Counted from the first letter of the stretch, positions 1 through 8,584 are shown. The stretch: 64,000 nt of DNA from Faecalibacillus intestinalis (GCF_003024685.1 NZ_PYLQ01000001.1:1-64000); one strand, 5' to 3'. Notes: generated from the sequence alone by a model not told the origin. Program-made: numbers and translations.

Positions 1-304
1 ATTCTTGAATAATATATTAGATTATCAAGGAAAAATAAGAATCATGAAAGAATATGGATTTAAAGAAATAGAAAAGGAGGTCAGGGAAGTGTGTGATTAT
101 GCAAATATACTAGAAAAAGAATATTTAAATAAAGGAATTGGAATAGGTGTTGAAAAAGGAATAGAACAAGGAACACAAAATGAAAGAATTAAAAATATAA
201 GAAAACTAATGATAAAGCTAAAAATGTCATTTAAAGAAGCTATTCAATTTTTAGATATACCTGAAGATGAAGTGAAAGAGATAGAAAAATATTTTAAATT
301 ATAA
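1..304 (+). CDS. Rpn-family nuclease/putative transposase, C-terminal part (5' end outside window)
   Basis: The reading frame is open from the window edge to TAA at 302-304, so the start lies upstream; the TTG at position 5 is just an in-frame codon. The visible tail of about 99 residues is charged and helical. It has a glycine-spaced EKGIEQG stretch followed by a short C-terminal helix-rich segment, as in the tails of Rpn (PD-(D/E)XK) recombination-promoting nucleases of Firmicutes. The nuclease core is not visible, so the family assignment rests only on this tail. A strong hairpin terminator follows directly. It differs in its C-terminus from the other Rpn-like gene at 19.6-20.3 kb. Confidence 0.55.
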   Translation, partial: FLNNILDYQGKIRIMKEYGFKEIEKEVREVCDYANILEKEYLNKGIGIGVEKGIEQGTQNERIKNIRKLMIKLKMSFKEAIQFLDIPEDEVKEIEKYFKL

Positions 305-311
305 TGTTTAT

Positions 312-340
312 AAGGATAATGGTTCAACATTATCCTTTTT
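312..340 (+). terminator. Rho-independent terminator after the Rpn tail
   Basis: A perfect 10-bp stem (312-321 with 328-337) with a 6-nt loop is followed by a run of T. It ends the upstream transcription unit before the SulP promoter. Confidence 0.85.
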
Positions 341-354
341 ATATCGATACATTC

Positions 355-383
355 TTAACAAATGTTCTTTAAATGTGTATAAT
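355..383 (+). promoter_or_regulatory. Sigma-A promoter of the SulP transporter gene
   Basis: TTAACA (355-360), a 17-nt spacer and an extended TGTATAAT -10 (TATAAT at 378-383) lie 27 nt before the start codon. Confidence 0.7.
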
Positions 384-409
384 GACACGGGGTAAAAAAG
401 GGGGATTTT

Positions 410-2047
410 ATGTTTAAAGATTATATAAGAGACTTGAAAAATGAGTTTAAAGGTTATAACATGCAAACTCTTTTACAAGATATCTTAGCAGGTTTAACAG
501 TAGCTGCTGTTGCTTTACCACTTGCCTTAGCGTTTGGTGTAAGTAGTGGGGCTGATGCAGGTGCTGGGTTAATTACAGCGATTATTGCTGGTTTAGTGAT
601 TGGTGTTTTATCGGGAGCAAGTTACCAAATCTCTGGACCAACAGGTGCTATGTCAGCTATTTTAATTGGACTTTCAACAACATATGGTTTACAAGGTGTC
701 TTCATCGCAAGCTTTTTATCTGGATGTATGTTGATTATTGCTTCATTATTTAAGTTTGGAAAAATTGTTTCTTTTATTCCAACTAGTGTTATTACTGGTT
801 TTACAAGTGGAATCGCAATCATTATTGCATTAGGACAAATTGATAATTTCTTTGGGACAACATCTGTTGGTTCAAGTGCTTTAGAAAAACTGTTTTCATA
901 TTTAAAATTAGGTTTTCCTGTATCACTTCCAACTGTTTTCTTTGGAATTTTAGTTGTTGTGATCATGCTTATTTGGCCTAAAAAATGGGGAGAATATTGT
1001 CCTTCCTCACTAGCTGGAATTATCATTGCTTTAATTTGTCAATTATGTATGAATTTACCAGTTCATGAAGTTGGTACAATTCCAAGTACTTTATTTCCAG
1101 AAGCAAGATTATCTTTTTCTTCACTTCAACTTGGAACAATTACACAATTAATGTTACCTGCTTTAAGTATTGCTGCACTTGGAATGATTGAATCACTTTT
1201 ATGTGGAGCAAGTGCTGGTAAAATGAAAAATGAAAAACTAAATGCTGATCGTGAATTAATGGCTCAAGGTATTGGAAATATGTTGATTCCTTTATTTGGT
1301 GGCGTTCCTGCTACAGCTGCAATTGCTAGAACATCTGTAGCTATTAAAGCAGGTGGAAAAACAAGATTAGTCAGTGTTTTTCATTCAGTTGTTATTTTAA
1401 TTTCAATGTTTTTACTTGGATCTTTAATGTCGCGTATTCCATTATCTGCACTAGCGGGTGTTTTAATGGTTACTGCTTGGCGTATGAATGATTGGCAAGA
1501 AATTAAAACATTATTTCATAATAAAGTTAAAACAAATATTTCACAATATTTAATTACAATGTGTGCGACAGTTGTTTTTGATTTAACTGTTGCGATTGTT
1601 ATTGGAGTCATGGTTTCAATTATTTTATTTGTTTTAAATAATTCTCATTTACATATAGAAGTACGTGATATTGATAAAGATCGTGTAGGAAAAGATTTAA
1701 AACATCATCATCAAAAAACAAGAATTATGTATTTAAGTGGTCCTATTTTCTTTGGAACACAAGAACAAATGACACAAGTTCTAGATAGTTTAGATAATTC
1801 TTTAGAAGCAATTATTTTTTCTATGAGGGGAGTTCCTTCAATAGATGATTCAGGTATTCATGAATTCTTTGAAATTGTTGATCGTTTAAAAGAACAAAAT
1901 TGTAAAATTAAATTTAGTGGTATTCAAGAAGAAGTTATGATTCAATTTAAACGTAATCATTTTGATGAATATGTTGGAAAAGATAGTTTTTGTTGGGATG
2001 CTATTATGGCTTTAGAAGCTTTGGATCAAGAATTAATTTTTGCATAA
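410..2047 (+). CDS. SulP-family inorganic anion transporter with STAS domain
   Basis: This 545-residue integral membrane protein has SulP/SLC26 architecture: a long hydrophobic N-terminal transport domain (about residues 20-420, with many glycine/alanine-rich helices) and a cytoplasmic STAS domain (about 430-540) with the IDDSG motif. Family members carry sulfate, bicarbonate or other anions in symport or exchange. The substrate cannot be read from the sequence, and no carbonic anhydrase or sulfate-assimilation genes are adjacent. The start ATG at 410 follows a GGGGGA ribosome site. The gene is monocistronic, with its own promoter before it and the MATE promoter immediately after it. Confidence 0.9.
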   Translation: MFKDYIRDLKNEFKGYNMQTLLQDILAGLTVAAVALPLALAFGVSSGADAGAGLITAIIAGLVIGVLSGASYQISGPTGAMSAILIGLSTTYGLQGVFIASFLSGCMLIIASLFKFGKIVSFIPTSVITGFTSGIAIIIALGQIDNFFGTTSVGSSALEKLFSYLKLGFPVSLPTVFFGILVVVIMLIWPKKWGEYCPSSLAGIIIALICQLCMNLPVHEVGTIPSTLFPEARLSFSSLQLGTITQLMLPALSIAALGMIESLLCGASAGKMKNEKLNADRELMAQGIGNMLIPLFGGVPATAAIARTSVAIKAGGKTRLVSVFHSVVILISMFLLGSLMSRIPLSALAGVLMVTAWRMNDWQEIKTLFHNKVKTNISQYLITMCATVVFDLTVAIVIGVMVSIILFVLNNSHLHIEVRDIDKDRVGKDLKHHHQKTRIMYLSGPIFFGTQEQMTQVLDSLDNSLEAIIFSMRGVPSIDDSGIHEFFEIVDRLKEQNCKIKFSGIQEEVMIQFKRNHFDEYVGKDSFCWDAIMALEALDQELIFA

Positions 2048-2052
2048 AAGAA

Positions 2053-2081
2053 TTGACAAAAAATTAAATATTTATTAATAT
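2053..2081 (+). promoter_or_regulatory. Sigma-A promoter of the MATE exporter gene
   Basis: A consensus TTGACA (2053-2058), a 17-nt spacer and TAATAT (2076-2081) lie just after the SulP stop codon. Transcription should begin near 2088, so the terminator at 2110-2162 falls inside the MATE 5' leader. Confidence 0.75.
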
Positions 2082-2109
2082 AAACAAGCAAATTAAATAT
2101 TGCTTAGGT

Positions 2110-2162
2110 AAGCTATAGATTTCTCTATTTCTGATCATAAATAGACATCTATAGCTTTTTTT
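2110..2162 (+). terminator. Intrinsic terminator within the MATE leader (probable attenuator)
   Basis: An 11-bp perfect stem (2110-2120 with 2147-2157) encloses a smaller AT-rich inner helix and is followed by seven T. The ribosome-binding site of the MATE gene follows the T run within a few bases. Because a good promoter lies upstream at 2053-2081, most transcripts of the exporter would have to read through it. A small hairpin (2086-2091 with 2100-2105) precedes it. It could also terminate SulP read-through. Confidence 0.75.
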
Positions 2163-2179
2163 ATGGAAAGGAGACTTAT

Positions 2180-3514
2180 ATGGAAAATAGAAACCCAATG
2201 GAATACAAGCCTGTATTTCCTTTATTAATGTCAATGGCGATTCCGCCAATGATTTCAATGTTGATTCAATCATTATACAATATTATAGATAGTATATTTG
2301 TTTCTCAACTTGGAGAAGAAGCTTTAACAGCAGTATCATTGATTTTCCCTTTACAAAATTTATCATTAGCCATTTCTTGTGGAATAGGGATTGCGATGAA
2401 TGCCTTTATTGCAAGACATTTAGGAGCTAAAGATGATAATAAGGCATCTTATTATGCAACTCAAGGAATTGTGATGTCACTTGCACATTCTTTATTATTT
2501 TTAATTATTGGTTTATTTTTTATTCGACCATTTTTAAATATGTTTACAACAAATCAAAATGTAATTAACTATGGAATGCAATATGGAATGATTGTTGTCT
2601 CATTAGTTATTGGTCAATTTATTCATCTAGCTATTGAAAAGATGTTTCAAGCAACTGGAAACATGATGATGCCCATGATCATGCAAATCTTTGGAGCTGT
2701 TATTAATATTATTTTAGATCCAATCTTGATTTTTGGTTATTTTGGATTACCTGCTTTTGGTGTTGCTGGAGCAGCTATTGCGACAGTAATTGGTCAATTT
2801 TCAGCAGCTTCTTTATCATTTGTCTTATTTAAAAAATACAATACACATCTTCATATTTCATTTAAGAAATTCAGAGTAGATTTTCATGTTATTTCTCAAC
2901 TTTATAGTATAGCTATTCCTTCAAGTGTGATGATGTGCTTACCATCTGTTCTTGTTTCTTTATTAAATGGTATACTTTCATCTATTTCACAAAGTGCAGT
3001 TGCTTTCTTCGGGGTTTATTATAAGTTACAAACATTTATTTATATGCCAACATCAGGAATTGTACAAGGAATGAGACCTTTAATGAGTTATAATTATGGA
3101 GCTAAGTTAAAAGAAAGAATGCATCAAATTTTAAAAGTATCTGGTTTGGTCATTGCTGCTATTTTAGGAGCAGGAACATTACTATTCTTTATAGTTCCAA
3201 ATGTTTTACTTTCTTTATTTAATGCAAGTAGTGGCATGTTAGAAATAGGAGAAACAGGGCTTAGAATTTTATCTTTAAGTTTTATTGTTTCATCTTTTGG
3301 AGTTTTAATGTCAGGTGTTTTTGAAGCTCTAGGTTTAGGAAAATATTCTTTAACAGTTTCTTTACTTAGACAATTATTGATTACAGTACCATTAGCATAC
3401 ATTTTATTAAATGTCATGGGGATTGAAGGTATTTGGTTATCATTTGTTATTGCTGAAGCAATTGCAAGTATTGTAGCTTATATCTTATATCGTAAAAAAT
3501 TTAAAACCATATAA
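2180..3514 (+). CDS. MATE-family multidrug/cation exporter
   Basis: This 444-residue protein has the twelve-helix MATE layout in two similar halves. The N-terminal segment (PLLMSMAIPPMISMLIQSLY) and the downstream region with glycine-rich helices are typical of the DinF/NorM-type bacterial MATE proteins. The family exports cationic drugs, dyes or metabolites in exchange for Na+ or H+; the substrate is not predictable here. Translation starts at ATG 2180 behind AAAGGAG. The gene is preceded by its own promoter and a terminator-bearing leader, suggesting induction by antitermination. It is followed by a strong terminator, so it is a single-gene unit. Confidence 0.92.
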   Translation: MENRNPMEYKPVFPLLMSMAIPPMISMLIQSLYNIIDSIFVSQLGEEALTAVSLIFPLQNLSLAISCGIGIAMNAFIARHLGAKDDNKASYYATQGIVMSLAHSLLFLIIGLFFIRPFLNMFTTNQNVINYGMQYGMIVVSLVIGQFIHLAIEKMFQATGNMMMPMIMQIFGAVINIILDPILIFGYFGLPAFGVAGAAIATVIGQFSAASLSFVLFKKYNTHLHISFKKFRVDFHVISQLYSIAIPSSVMMCLPSVLVSLLNGILSSISQSAVAFFGVYYKLQTFIYMPTSGIVQGMRPLMSYNYGAKLKERMHQILKVSGLVIAAILGAGTLLFFIVPNVLLSLFNASSGMLEIGETGLRILSLSFIVSSFGVLMSGVFEALGLGKYSLTVSLLRQLLITVPLAYILLNVMGIEGIWLSFVIAEAIASIVAYILYRKKFKTI

Positions 3515-3522
3515 AAAAGAGA

Positions 3523-3562
3523 CTGTATGAAATTAAATAATTAATTTCATACAGCCTTTTCT
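3523..3562 (+). terminator. Terminator of the MATE gene
   Basis: A perfect 13-bp stem (3523-3535 with 3542-3554) with a 6-nt loop is followed by a T-rich tract. Confidence 0.9.
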
Positions 3563-3625
3563 TTTGTAAAATAAAAATATATTAAAATTATTTTACTATA
3601 AGAAGCAATTGTTTCTAATTACAAT

Positions 3626-3703
3626 AATTCCTCAAACGTTATCGTTGAGAAATTAATTAGTAGGAAATAAATATCATGGGTATGATATCAATATCCTATT
3701 TTT
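3626..3703. other. Two consecutive AT-rich inverted repeats downstream of the prepilin gene
   Basis: Arms 3626-3635 and 3645-3654 form a 10-bp stem with one mismatch. Arms near 3661-3677 and 3682-3698 form a second imperfect stem followed by five T on the + strand. They occupy the gap between the convergent MATE and prepilin genes and may act as bidirectional terminators. Neither has a clean T run on the minus strand, so termination of the prepilin transcript here is uncertain. Confidence 0.4.
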
Positions 3704-3738
3704 AGTTAGAAATTATAACAAAAAAATTATTTTTTATA

Positions 3739-4407
3739 CTATTTCTTTTCTATTGATTTTATTGATTTACCACCTTTAACACAATTTAATTTTCCATTAT
3801 AAATAGTAACCATATAATTATCTCTCGCAAAATTTATAGCTTCTATCTTACCTTGTTGGTTATAGAATATATTAATAGCAAATCCATTGAATTTACTAGG
3901 CTTATAATCGTTAAGGGATTGACCGTTGAGGCAGTCAGTTTGTACTTTGTATTTATAAATAGCTGAATTTTTATTTTCACTTTGTAAAAAATGTAATACA
4001 TTTTTTACAATTTCTTTATCGATATATGATGCGCCAGAATAGCTATCACTAAGATACTTGTCAGGCTCTTTTTGTCCATAACTCATTAAAGAATCAGACA
4101 CTCTTCCAACTGGATTTGTTGTTGTCTTTTTATAAGGAAAATCTGCAGGTAATGTGTAGTTATATTTAAAAATTGATTGTTTTTTAAATTCATCTTCATC
4201 TGTTGCATAGCATTTTGTAGCAGCAATTTGCGCTGCTTCATAAATCCCATGTGCTTCTTGTATAATACCTGCTTTTTTTGCTTCATCTACATATCCTAAA
4301 ACGGATGGAATAGCCACAGCAGCTAAAATTGCAAGAATGACAAGAACAACTATTATTTCAACAAGCGTAAAACCATGTTTATTTCTAATTTTTTTAGTAT
4401 CTATCAT
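3739..4407 (-). CDS. Type IV prepilin-like protein (orphan pseudopilin)
   Basis: This 222-residue protein begins with a short charged leader. The prepilin-peptidase signature follows (G at about residue 12, then FTLVEIIVVLVILAILAAVA) with the conserved Glu at position 5 after cleavage. The single N-terminal helix would act as membrane anchor and assembly spine. The C-terminal globular part has two cysteines near the end (in TDCLNG and NCVKGG), possibly a disulfide. No pilus ATPase, platform protein, prepilin peptidase or other pilins lie nearby, so it is an orphan whose machinery must be elsewhere. The start ATG at 4407 follows an AGGAG site on the minus strand. Confidence 0.85.
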   Translation of the reverse strand: MIDTKKIRNKHGFTLVEIIVVLVILAILAAVAIPSVLGYVDEAKKAGIIQEAHGIYEAAQIAATKCYATDEDEFKKQSIFKYNYTLPADFPYKKTTTNPVGRVSDSLMSYGQKEPDKYLSDSYSGASYIDKEIVKNVLHFLQSENKNSAIYKYKVQTDCLNGQSLNDYKPSKFNGFAINIFYNQQGKIEAINFARDNYMVTIYNGKLNCVKGGKSIKSIEKK

Positions 4408-4611
4408 TTCTTTTCTCCTAATTATTTGATTAAGTAAGATAATATTTTTATTACTATTTTAATATGTTAATCTTTATTTAGCAATGATTAAAAGTAGATT
4501 GTCATGATACTTTTTGTATTTGATCATGTTTTCTATTTTTTATATTTTATCCAATAAAACCTTGAAATAGGTTTCTACTAAAAAAAATAGAAAAGAAAAA
4601 ATATAAATTTA

Positions 4612-4620
4612 TGATATACT
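4612..4620 (+). promoter_or_regulatory. Extended -10 element before the nuclease lipoprotein gene
   Basis: TGATATACT lies 20 nt before the start codon; a -35 element is not obvious. Confidence 0.4.
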
Positions 4621-4639
4621 TGTACTCCAAGGAGGAACT

Positions 4640-5827
4640 ATGATGAAAAAACTCTATTTATTATTACTTTCATTATTGATGACATTTACTTTAACAGGAT
4701 GTAATCAACAAGTAGAAAAAGCATCTTCTAAGCAAAGTGTAATACTTTCTTTAGAACAAACAAGTAGCCAGGATGTAGATGTTTATGTTGATCAAGATCA
4801 AATTGATACTTTAAAAAGTCAAGGTGCAGGAACTTATGAGCTAAAGTTAACTAAAGGAAATCATGAGTTAAAAGTTGTACAAGATGGTGAAGAAACTCAA
4901 AAATCGTTTTATGTAGACTCTAAAGAAACCTTATATTATCAAATTACAAATATAGAAAACCAATTACAAATAGAAACAGATCAGGTTTCTTTTGATGAAA
5001 ATAATGTTCAAGATATTTTAAATAAAATAGAAGAATATAGTGGACAACCATATATTGAAATCAATCACAATACTCCTACTTTTAAAGAAAATGAATATAC
5101 TACAAAAACATATATTCAATTAAATGATTTAGATGAATATGGACGTACTCAAAAAGATCAAGCTTGTTTAGGTCCTGAAACACTTCCAACAAATAAAAGG
5201 GAATCTATTGGAATGGTTAAACCGTCCGGATGGAAAATACAAAGATATGATGATTTGATTTCTACAAAATATTTATATAATCGTTGTCATCAAATTGGTT
5301 TTGCTTTAAGTGGTTTAAATGCTGAAGAAAGAAATTTAATGACGGGAACACGTTATTTTAATGTTACAGGTATGTTGCCTTTTGAAGAAGAGGTTAGAGA
5401 TTATATTAAAAATACGAATCATCATGTTTTATATGAAGCTATTCCTGTATATAAAAAAGATGAATTAGTAGCAAGAGGTTTGATCTTACAAGCAGCTTCT
5501 ATTGAAGATGAAACGATTCGTTTCTGTGTTTATATTTATAATGTACAACCGGGTGTTACTATTGATTATCAAAATGGAACTTCAAGAAAAGCCAAAGAAG
5601 GAGAACCAACTTATGGCATCAAAGAAGCAAAAGATCCATTTGGTTATCATAATAAGTCAAGTAATAAAAGTAAAAAGTATGTTATTAATATAAAAAATAA
5701 AAAATATCATGATCCAAATTGTTCAAGTGTTTCAAAAATGAGCGAACAAAATAAAGAAGTAGTTACTTCAACTTCAAAAAAATTACAACAACAAGGATAT
5801 ACTCCTTGTGGTATCTGTCAAAAATAA
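4640..5827 (+). CDS. Secreted lipoprotein with DNA/RNA non-specific endonuclease domain and Cys-rich C-terminal domain
   Basis: This 395-residue protein has a lipoprotein signal peptide with lipobox LTGC, giving lipid attachment at Cys20. A beta-rich spacer (about 30-125) follows. The central domain (about 135-310) matches the EndA-like DNA/RNA non-specific endonuclease family: the beta-beta-alpha metal motif appears as NRCH followed by a GTRYFNV segment with the metal-site Asn. The last 50 residues contain a His-x3-Cys and a terminal CGICQ, resembling an Ada-like zinc-binding module. It probably degrades extracellular nucleic acid at the cell surface. The spacing of ATG 4640 from AAGGAGG is ideal. 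Role in nutrition, competence or defence is inference. Confidence 0.85.
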   Translation: MMKKLYLLLLSLLMTFTLTGCNQQVEKASSKQSVILSLEQTSSQDVDVYVDQDQIDTLKSQGAGTYELKLTKGNHELKVVQDGEETQKSFYVDSKETLYYQITNIENQLQIETDQVSFDENNVQDILNKIEEYSGQPYIEINHNTPTFKENEYTTKTYIQLNDLDEYGRTQKDQACLGPETLPTNKRESIGMVKPSGWKIQRYDDLISTKYLYNRCHQIGFALSGLNAEERNLMTGTRYFNVTGMLPFEEEVRDYIKNTNHHVLYEAIPVYKKDELVARGLILQAASIEDETIRFCVYIYNVQPGVTIDYQNGTSRKAKEGEPTYGIKEAKDPFGYHNKSSNKSKKYVINIKNKKYHDPNCSSVSKMSEQNKEVVTSTSKKLQQQGYTPCGICQK

Positions 5828-5851
5828 AAAAGTGAGATGTTTCCATCTCAC
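5826..5851 (-). terminator. Terminator of the dUTPase-like gene
   Basis: An 8-bp perfect stem (5832-5839 with 5844-5851) is followed on the minus strand by a T-rich run. It begins 4 nt after the minus-strand stop codon. Confidence 0.85.
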
Positions 5852-5854
5852 AAA

Positions 5855-6298
5855 TTAAATATGATCAATAATTTCATCTAAATCAATACCTAATTGAAAT
5901 CCTAAAGAGAAATAGTCATCAATTGTATTTTGGTAATCTTGACTAGAATAAGTTGATGAAACATTCATCATTGATTGATAAATTTTTAAAAATAAGTCTT
6001 CTAAAGATAAACGATTAGGAATTTCAGTATGATTTTTAATAGTATCAATTCTTAATTCATAACCAATAGACATTAACATTTTTAAACCATCTAAATAATG
6101 TTCTAATAGTTCATCGTGATGAATAGCTTCTTCTTTTTCCCAAAAGATAAAACATCTTGAATCCTGACAAACTTCTCCTAAATCATGTAAGAAAGATAAT
6201 GTTTTTTGCTTAAGTCGAGCGACATTTAAAATTTCATTTTTGTTTACTTGTAATTCTTTATTTACGTAAACTTGATACATTTTAGATAAATCATTCAT
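5855..6298 (-). CDS. Dimeric dUTPase-family (MazG-like fold) protein
   Basis: The chosen start is ATG 6298, 7 nt behind AGGTG; an in-frame GTG at 6307 lies inside that ribosome site and is not a start. The 147-residue product has the helical pattern of dimeric dUTP pyrophosphatases. It has a DLGEVCQDSRCFIFW segment like the family's ELxELANE...FKFW, then LLEHYLDGLKMLMSIG like LLEEYVDCLHFLLSIG. The family hydrolyses dUTP/dUDP and keeps uracil out of DNA. By eye two of the four acidic metal ligands seem changed (first Glu to Asp, third Glu to His), so activity is not assured. Single-gene unit with its own terminator. Confidence 0.7.
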   Translation of the reverse strand: MNDLSKMYQVYVNKELQVNKNEILNVARLKQKTLSFLHDLGEVCQDSRCFIFWEKEEAIHHDELLEHYLDGLKMLMSIGYELRIDTIKNHTEIPNRLSLEDLFLKIYQSMMNVSSTYSSQDYQNTIDDYFSLGFQLGIDLDEIIDHI

Positions 6299-6348
6299 AA
6301 AAATCACCTCAATACTATTATATCACGAAATATGAACTAGGTTTGAAT

Positions 6349-6377
6349 TTGACATCAAATAACCCTCTAGATATAAT
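6349..6377 (+). promoter_or_regulatory. Sigma-A promoter of the RmlD-like/symporter operon
   Basis: Consensus TTGACA (6349-6354), 17-nt spacer and TATAAT (6372-6377). Confidence 0.8.
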
Positions 6378-6404
6378 ATTCAAGATTTAAAGGAGGATGA
6401 AATT

Positions 6405-7262
6405 ATGCGAAAAATTTGGATATGCGGTGCTAAAGGACAAATTGGACAAGCAATCAATGAAATTATTGATAAACTTGAATTCAAAGTTCTTGATACTGAC
6501 ATAGACGATTTGGATATTACAGACACAGATGAGGTCTTACGTTTTGGGGAAATGAATAGACCAGATATTATTATTAACTGTGCAGGACTTACAAATATAG
6601 AGGAATGTGAAAATGATATTTCTAAAGCTTATAAAGTTAATGCTTTAGGTGCTAGAAATTTATCTATTATTGCTAGAAAATTAGAAGCTAAATTGGTTCA
6701 TATTTCTACAGATGATGTTTTTGATGGGAAAAGTGATCAACCTTATAATGAGTTTGATGAAACAAGACCACAAACAGCTTATGGTAAATCTAAATTAGCT
6801 GGAGAACAATATGTTAAAGAATTTACTTATAAGCATTTTATTATTAGAAGTACATGGGTCTATGGTTTAGGAAATAATTTTATTAATGATTTATTAGAAA
6901 AAGTAAATAAAGGTGAAACCCTAGCAATTGCCTCTGATCAATTTGGATCACCTACAAGTGCTAAAGAACTTGCACGTTTTATTTTACATTTAATTGATAC
7001 AAATGAATATGGAACATATCATGCGACAAATAAAGGGGTATGTAGTCGATATGAATTCGCTCATGAGATTTTAAAACTTACAGGAAAAGAAGCTCAAATG
7101 AAGGCAGTACCTACTCATTTATCTGATTTTTCTAAAGTTAGACCAGCTTATTGTGTCTTAGATAATTTTATTATGTCAATGACTCCAGTTTATACTTTTC
7201 CTTCATGGAAAGAATCTTTAAAAGAATATTTTAAAGAAAGGGGTTTATATAATGAAAAATAA
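6405..7262 (+). CDS. RmlD-like sugar-nucleotide reductase (SDR superfamily)
   Basis: This 285-residue protein has an N-terminal Rossmann site (GAKGQIGQ), the STDDVFDG segment, the catalytic YGKSK (YxxxK) near residue 127 and the RSTWVYG motif characteristic of dTDP-4-dehydrorhamnose reductases. The family reduces the 4-keto sugar of dTDP-rhamnose synthesis with NAD(P)H. No rmlA, rmlB or rmlC is nearby, and the gene is co-transcribed with a symporter, so the substrate may be different. ATG 6405 follows an AAAGGAGG site and a consensus promoter. The 3' end overlaps the next gene by 11 nt, implying translational coupling. Confidence 0.85.
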   Translation: MRKIWICGAKGQIGQAINEIIDKLEFKVLDTDIDDLDITDTDEVLRFGEMNRPDIIINCAGLTNIEECENDISKAYKVNALGARNLSIIARKLEAKLVHISTDDVFDGKSDQPYNEFDETRPQTAYGKSKLAGEQYVKEFTYKHFIIRSTWVYGLGNNFINDLLEKVNKGETLAIASDQFGSPTSAKELARFILHLIDTNEYGTYHATNKGVCSRYEFAHEILKLTGKEAQMKAVPTHLSDFSKVRPAYCVLDNFIMSMTPVYTFPSWKESLKEYFKERGLYNEK

Positions 7263-8523
7263 AAAGAAGTTAGGTTTAACAACTTTGATTTTTATAGCAC
7301 TTATTTCAGGTGCAATTACCGGAATTATTATTAATTATTGTATTCCTAGTAATAAAATCGTTGATGATTTTATTGTTAGTGGTTTATTTTATGTTGTAGG
7401 ACAAGGATTTATACGTTTAATGCGTATGTTAGTTGTACCACTTGTCTTTTGTTCAATTGTTTGTGGAAGTATGGCAGTAGGAGATACTAAAAAATTAGGA
7501 GCTGTAGGACTTAAAACAATGCTTTTTTATCTATGTACGACAGCACTTGCCGTTGTTGTTGCTTTATGTATCGCTAATGTTATTAATCCAGGTATTGGTT
7601 TAGATATGTCAGCAATTAAAATCACTTCAAAAGTAACAGAGTCAACACAAGCAACAAGTGTGACAGAAACATTGTTAAATATTATTCCAACAAATATTTT
7701 TGAATCACTTGCAAATGGAACAATGTTACAAATTATCTTGTTTGCGCTTATTTTAGGTGTTATTCTTGCAAATATGTCAGATCGTGTAGATATTGTTAAA
7801 AACTTCTTTAGTCAATTTAATGATATTATGATGGAAATGACAATGGCTGTTATGAAGTTAGCACCAATAGGTGTTTTCTGTTTGATTTCTAAAACATTTG
7901 CAGAAATAGGTTTTGATGTTTTCATCCCATTATTAAAATATATGTTCTGTGTATTGCTTGCTTTAGGTGTTCAATGTTTTGGGGTTTATATGTCAATGTT
8001 AAAGATTTTTTCAGGATTAAATCCTATTATCTTTATTAAAAACTTTTTCCCAGTAATGGCTTTTGCTTTTTCAACATCAACATCCAATGCAACAATTCCA
8101 ATGAATATTGATACTTTAGCTGAAAAAATGGGTGTCTCTAAAAAGATCTCATCCTTTACAATTCCATTAGGAGCAACAATCAATATGGATGGAACATCCA
8201 TTATGCAAGGTGTTGCGGTTGTCTTTACAGCTCAAGCCTTTGGAATTCATCTATCTATGATGGATTATGCAACAGTTATTGGAACAGCAACGCTTGCTTC
8301 AATAGGAACAGCAGGGGTACCAAGTGTTGGATTAATTACACTTACCATGGTCTTTAATTCCGTTGGCTTACCAGTAGAAGGAATTGCTTTAATTATGGGA
8401 ATTGACCGTATCTTAGATATGACAAGAACAGCTGTTAATATTACTGGAGATGCAGTATGTACAACAGTTGTTGCTTCAATGAATAAAGCAGTTGATCGAG
8501 ATATTTATTATGGTAGAAAATAA
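7252..8523 (+). CDS. Dicarboxylate/amino acid:cation symporter (DAACS, GltP/GltT-like)
   Basis: This 423-residue membrane protein of the glutamate/aspartate/C4-dicarboxylate:Na+/H+ symporter family has the serine-rich reentrant loop (FSTSTSNAT, about residues 273-281) and the cation/substrate motif NMDGT (about 310). The DRILDMTRTAVNITGD motif of the last helix, including the substrate-binding Asp/Arg, is also present. It should import acidic amino acids or dicarboxylates; which one is not clear. It overlaps the RmlD-like gene in a different frame and ends at a strong terminator. Confidence 0.92.
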   Translation: MKNKKKLGLTTLIFIALISGAITGIIINYCIPSNKIVDDFIVSGLFYVVGQGFIRLMRMLVVPLVFCSIVCGSMAVGDTKKLGAVGLKTMLFYLCTTALAVVVALCIANVINPGIGLDMSAIKITSKVTESTQATSVTETLLNIIPTNIFESLANGTMLQIILFALILGVILANMSDRVDIVKNFFSQFNDIMMEMTMAVMKLAPIGVFCLISKTFAEIGFDVFIPLLKYMFCVLLALGVQCFGVYMSMLKIFSGLNPIIFIKNFFPVMAFAFSTSTSNATIPMNIDTLAEKMGVSKKISSFTIPLGATINMDGTSIMQGVAVVFTAQAFGIHLSMMDYATVIGTATLASIGTAGVPSVGLITLTMVFNSVGLPVEGIALIMGIDRILDMTRTAVNITGDAVCTTVVASMNKAVDRDIYYGRK

Positions 8524-8537
8524 TTAAAAATTAATTA

Positions 8538-8584
8538 AATGAACCAAATAGGTTAAACTAATAACTTATTTAGTTCATTTTTTT
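8538..8584 (+). terminator. Terminator of the RmlD-like/symporter operon
   Basis: A stem of about 17 bp (8538-8554 with 8563-8579), with one mismatch and one G-U pair, is followed by seven T. Confidence 0.9.

Noticed and set aside
622-1026. Long open frame on the minus strand inside the SulP gene
   Set aside because: It is antisense to a complete, well-supported gene and has no ribosome site or recognisable protein features. Similar antisense frames at 3124-3417, 18004-18306, 27287-27514 and 36602-36949 were dropped for the same reason.
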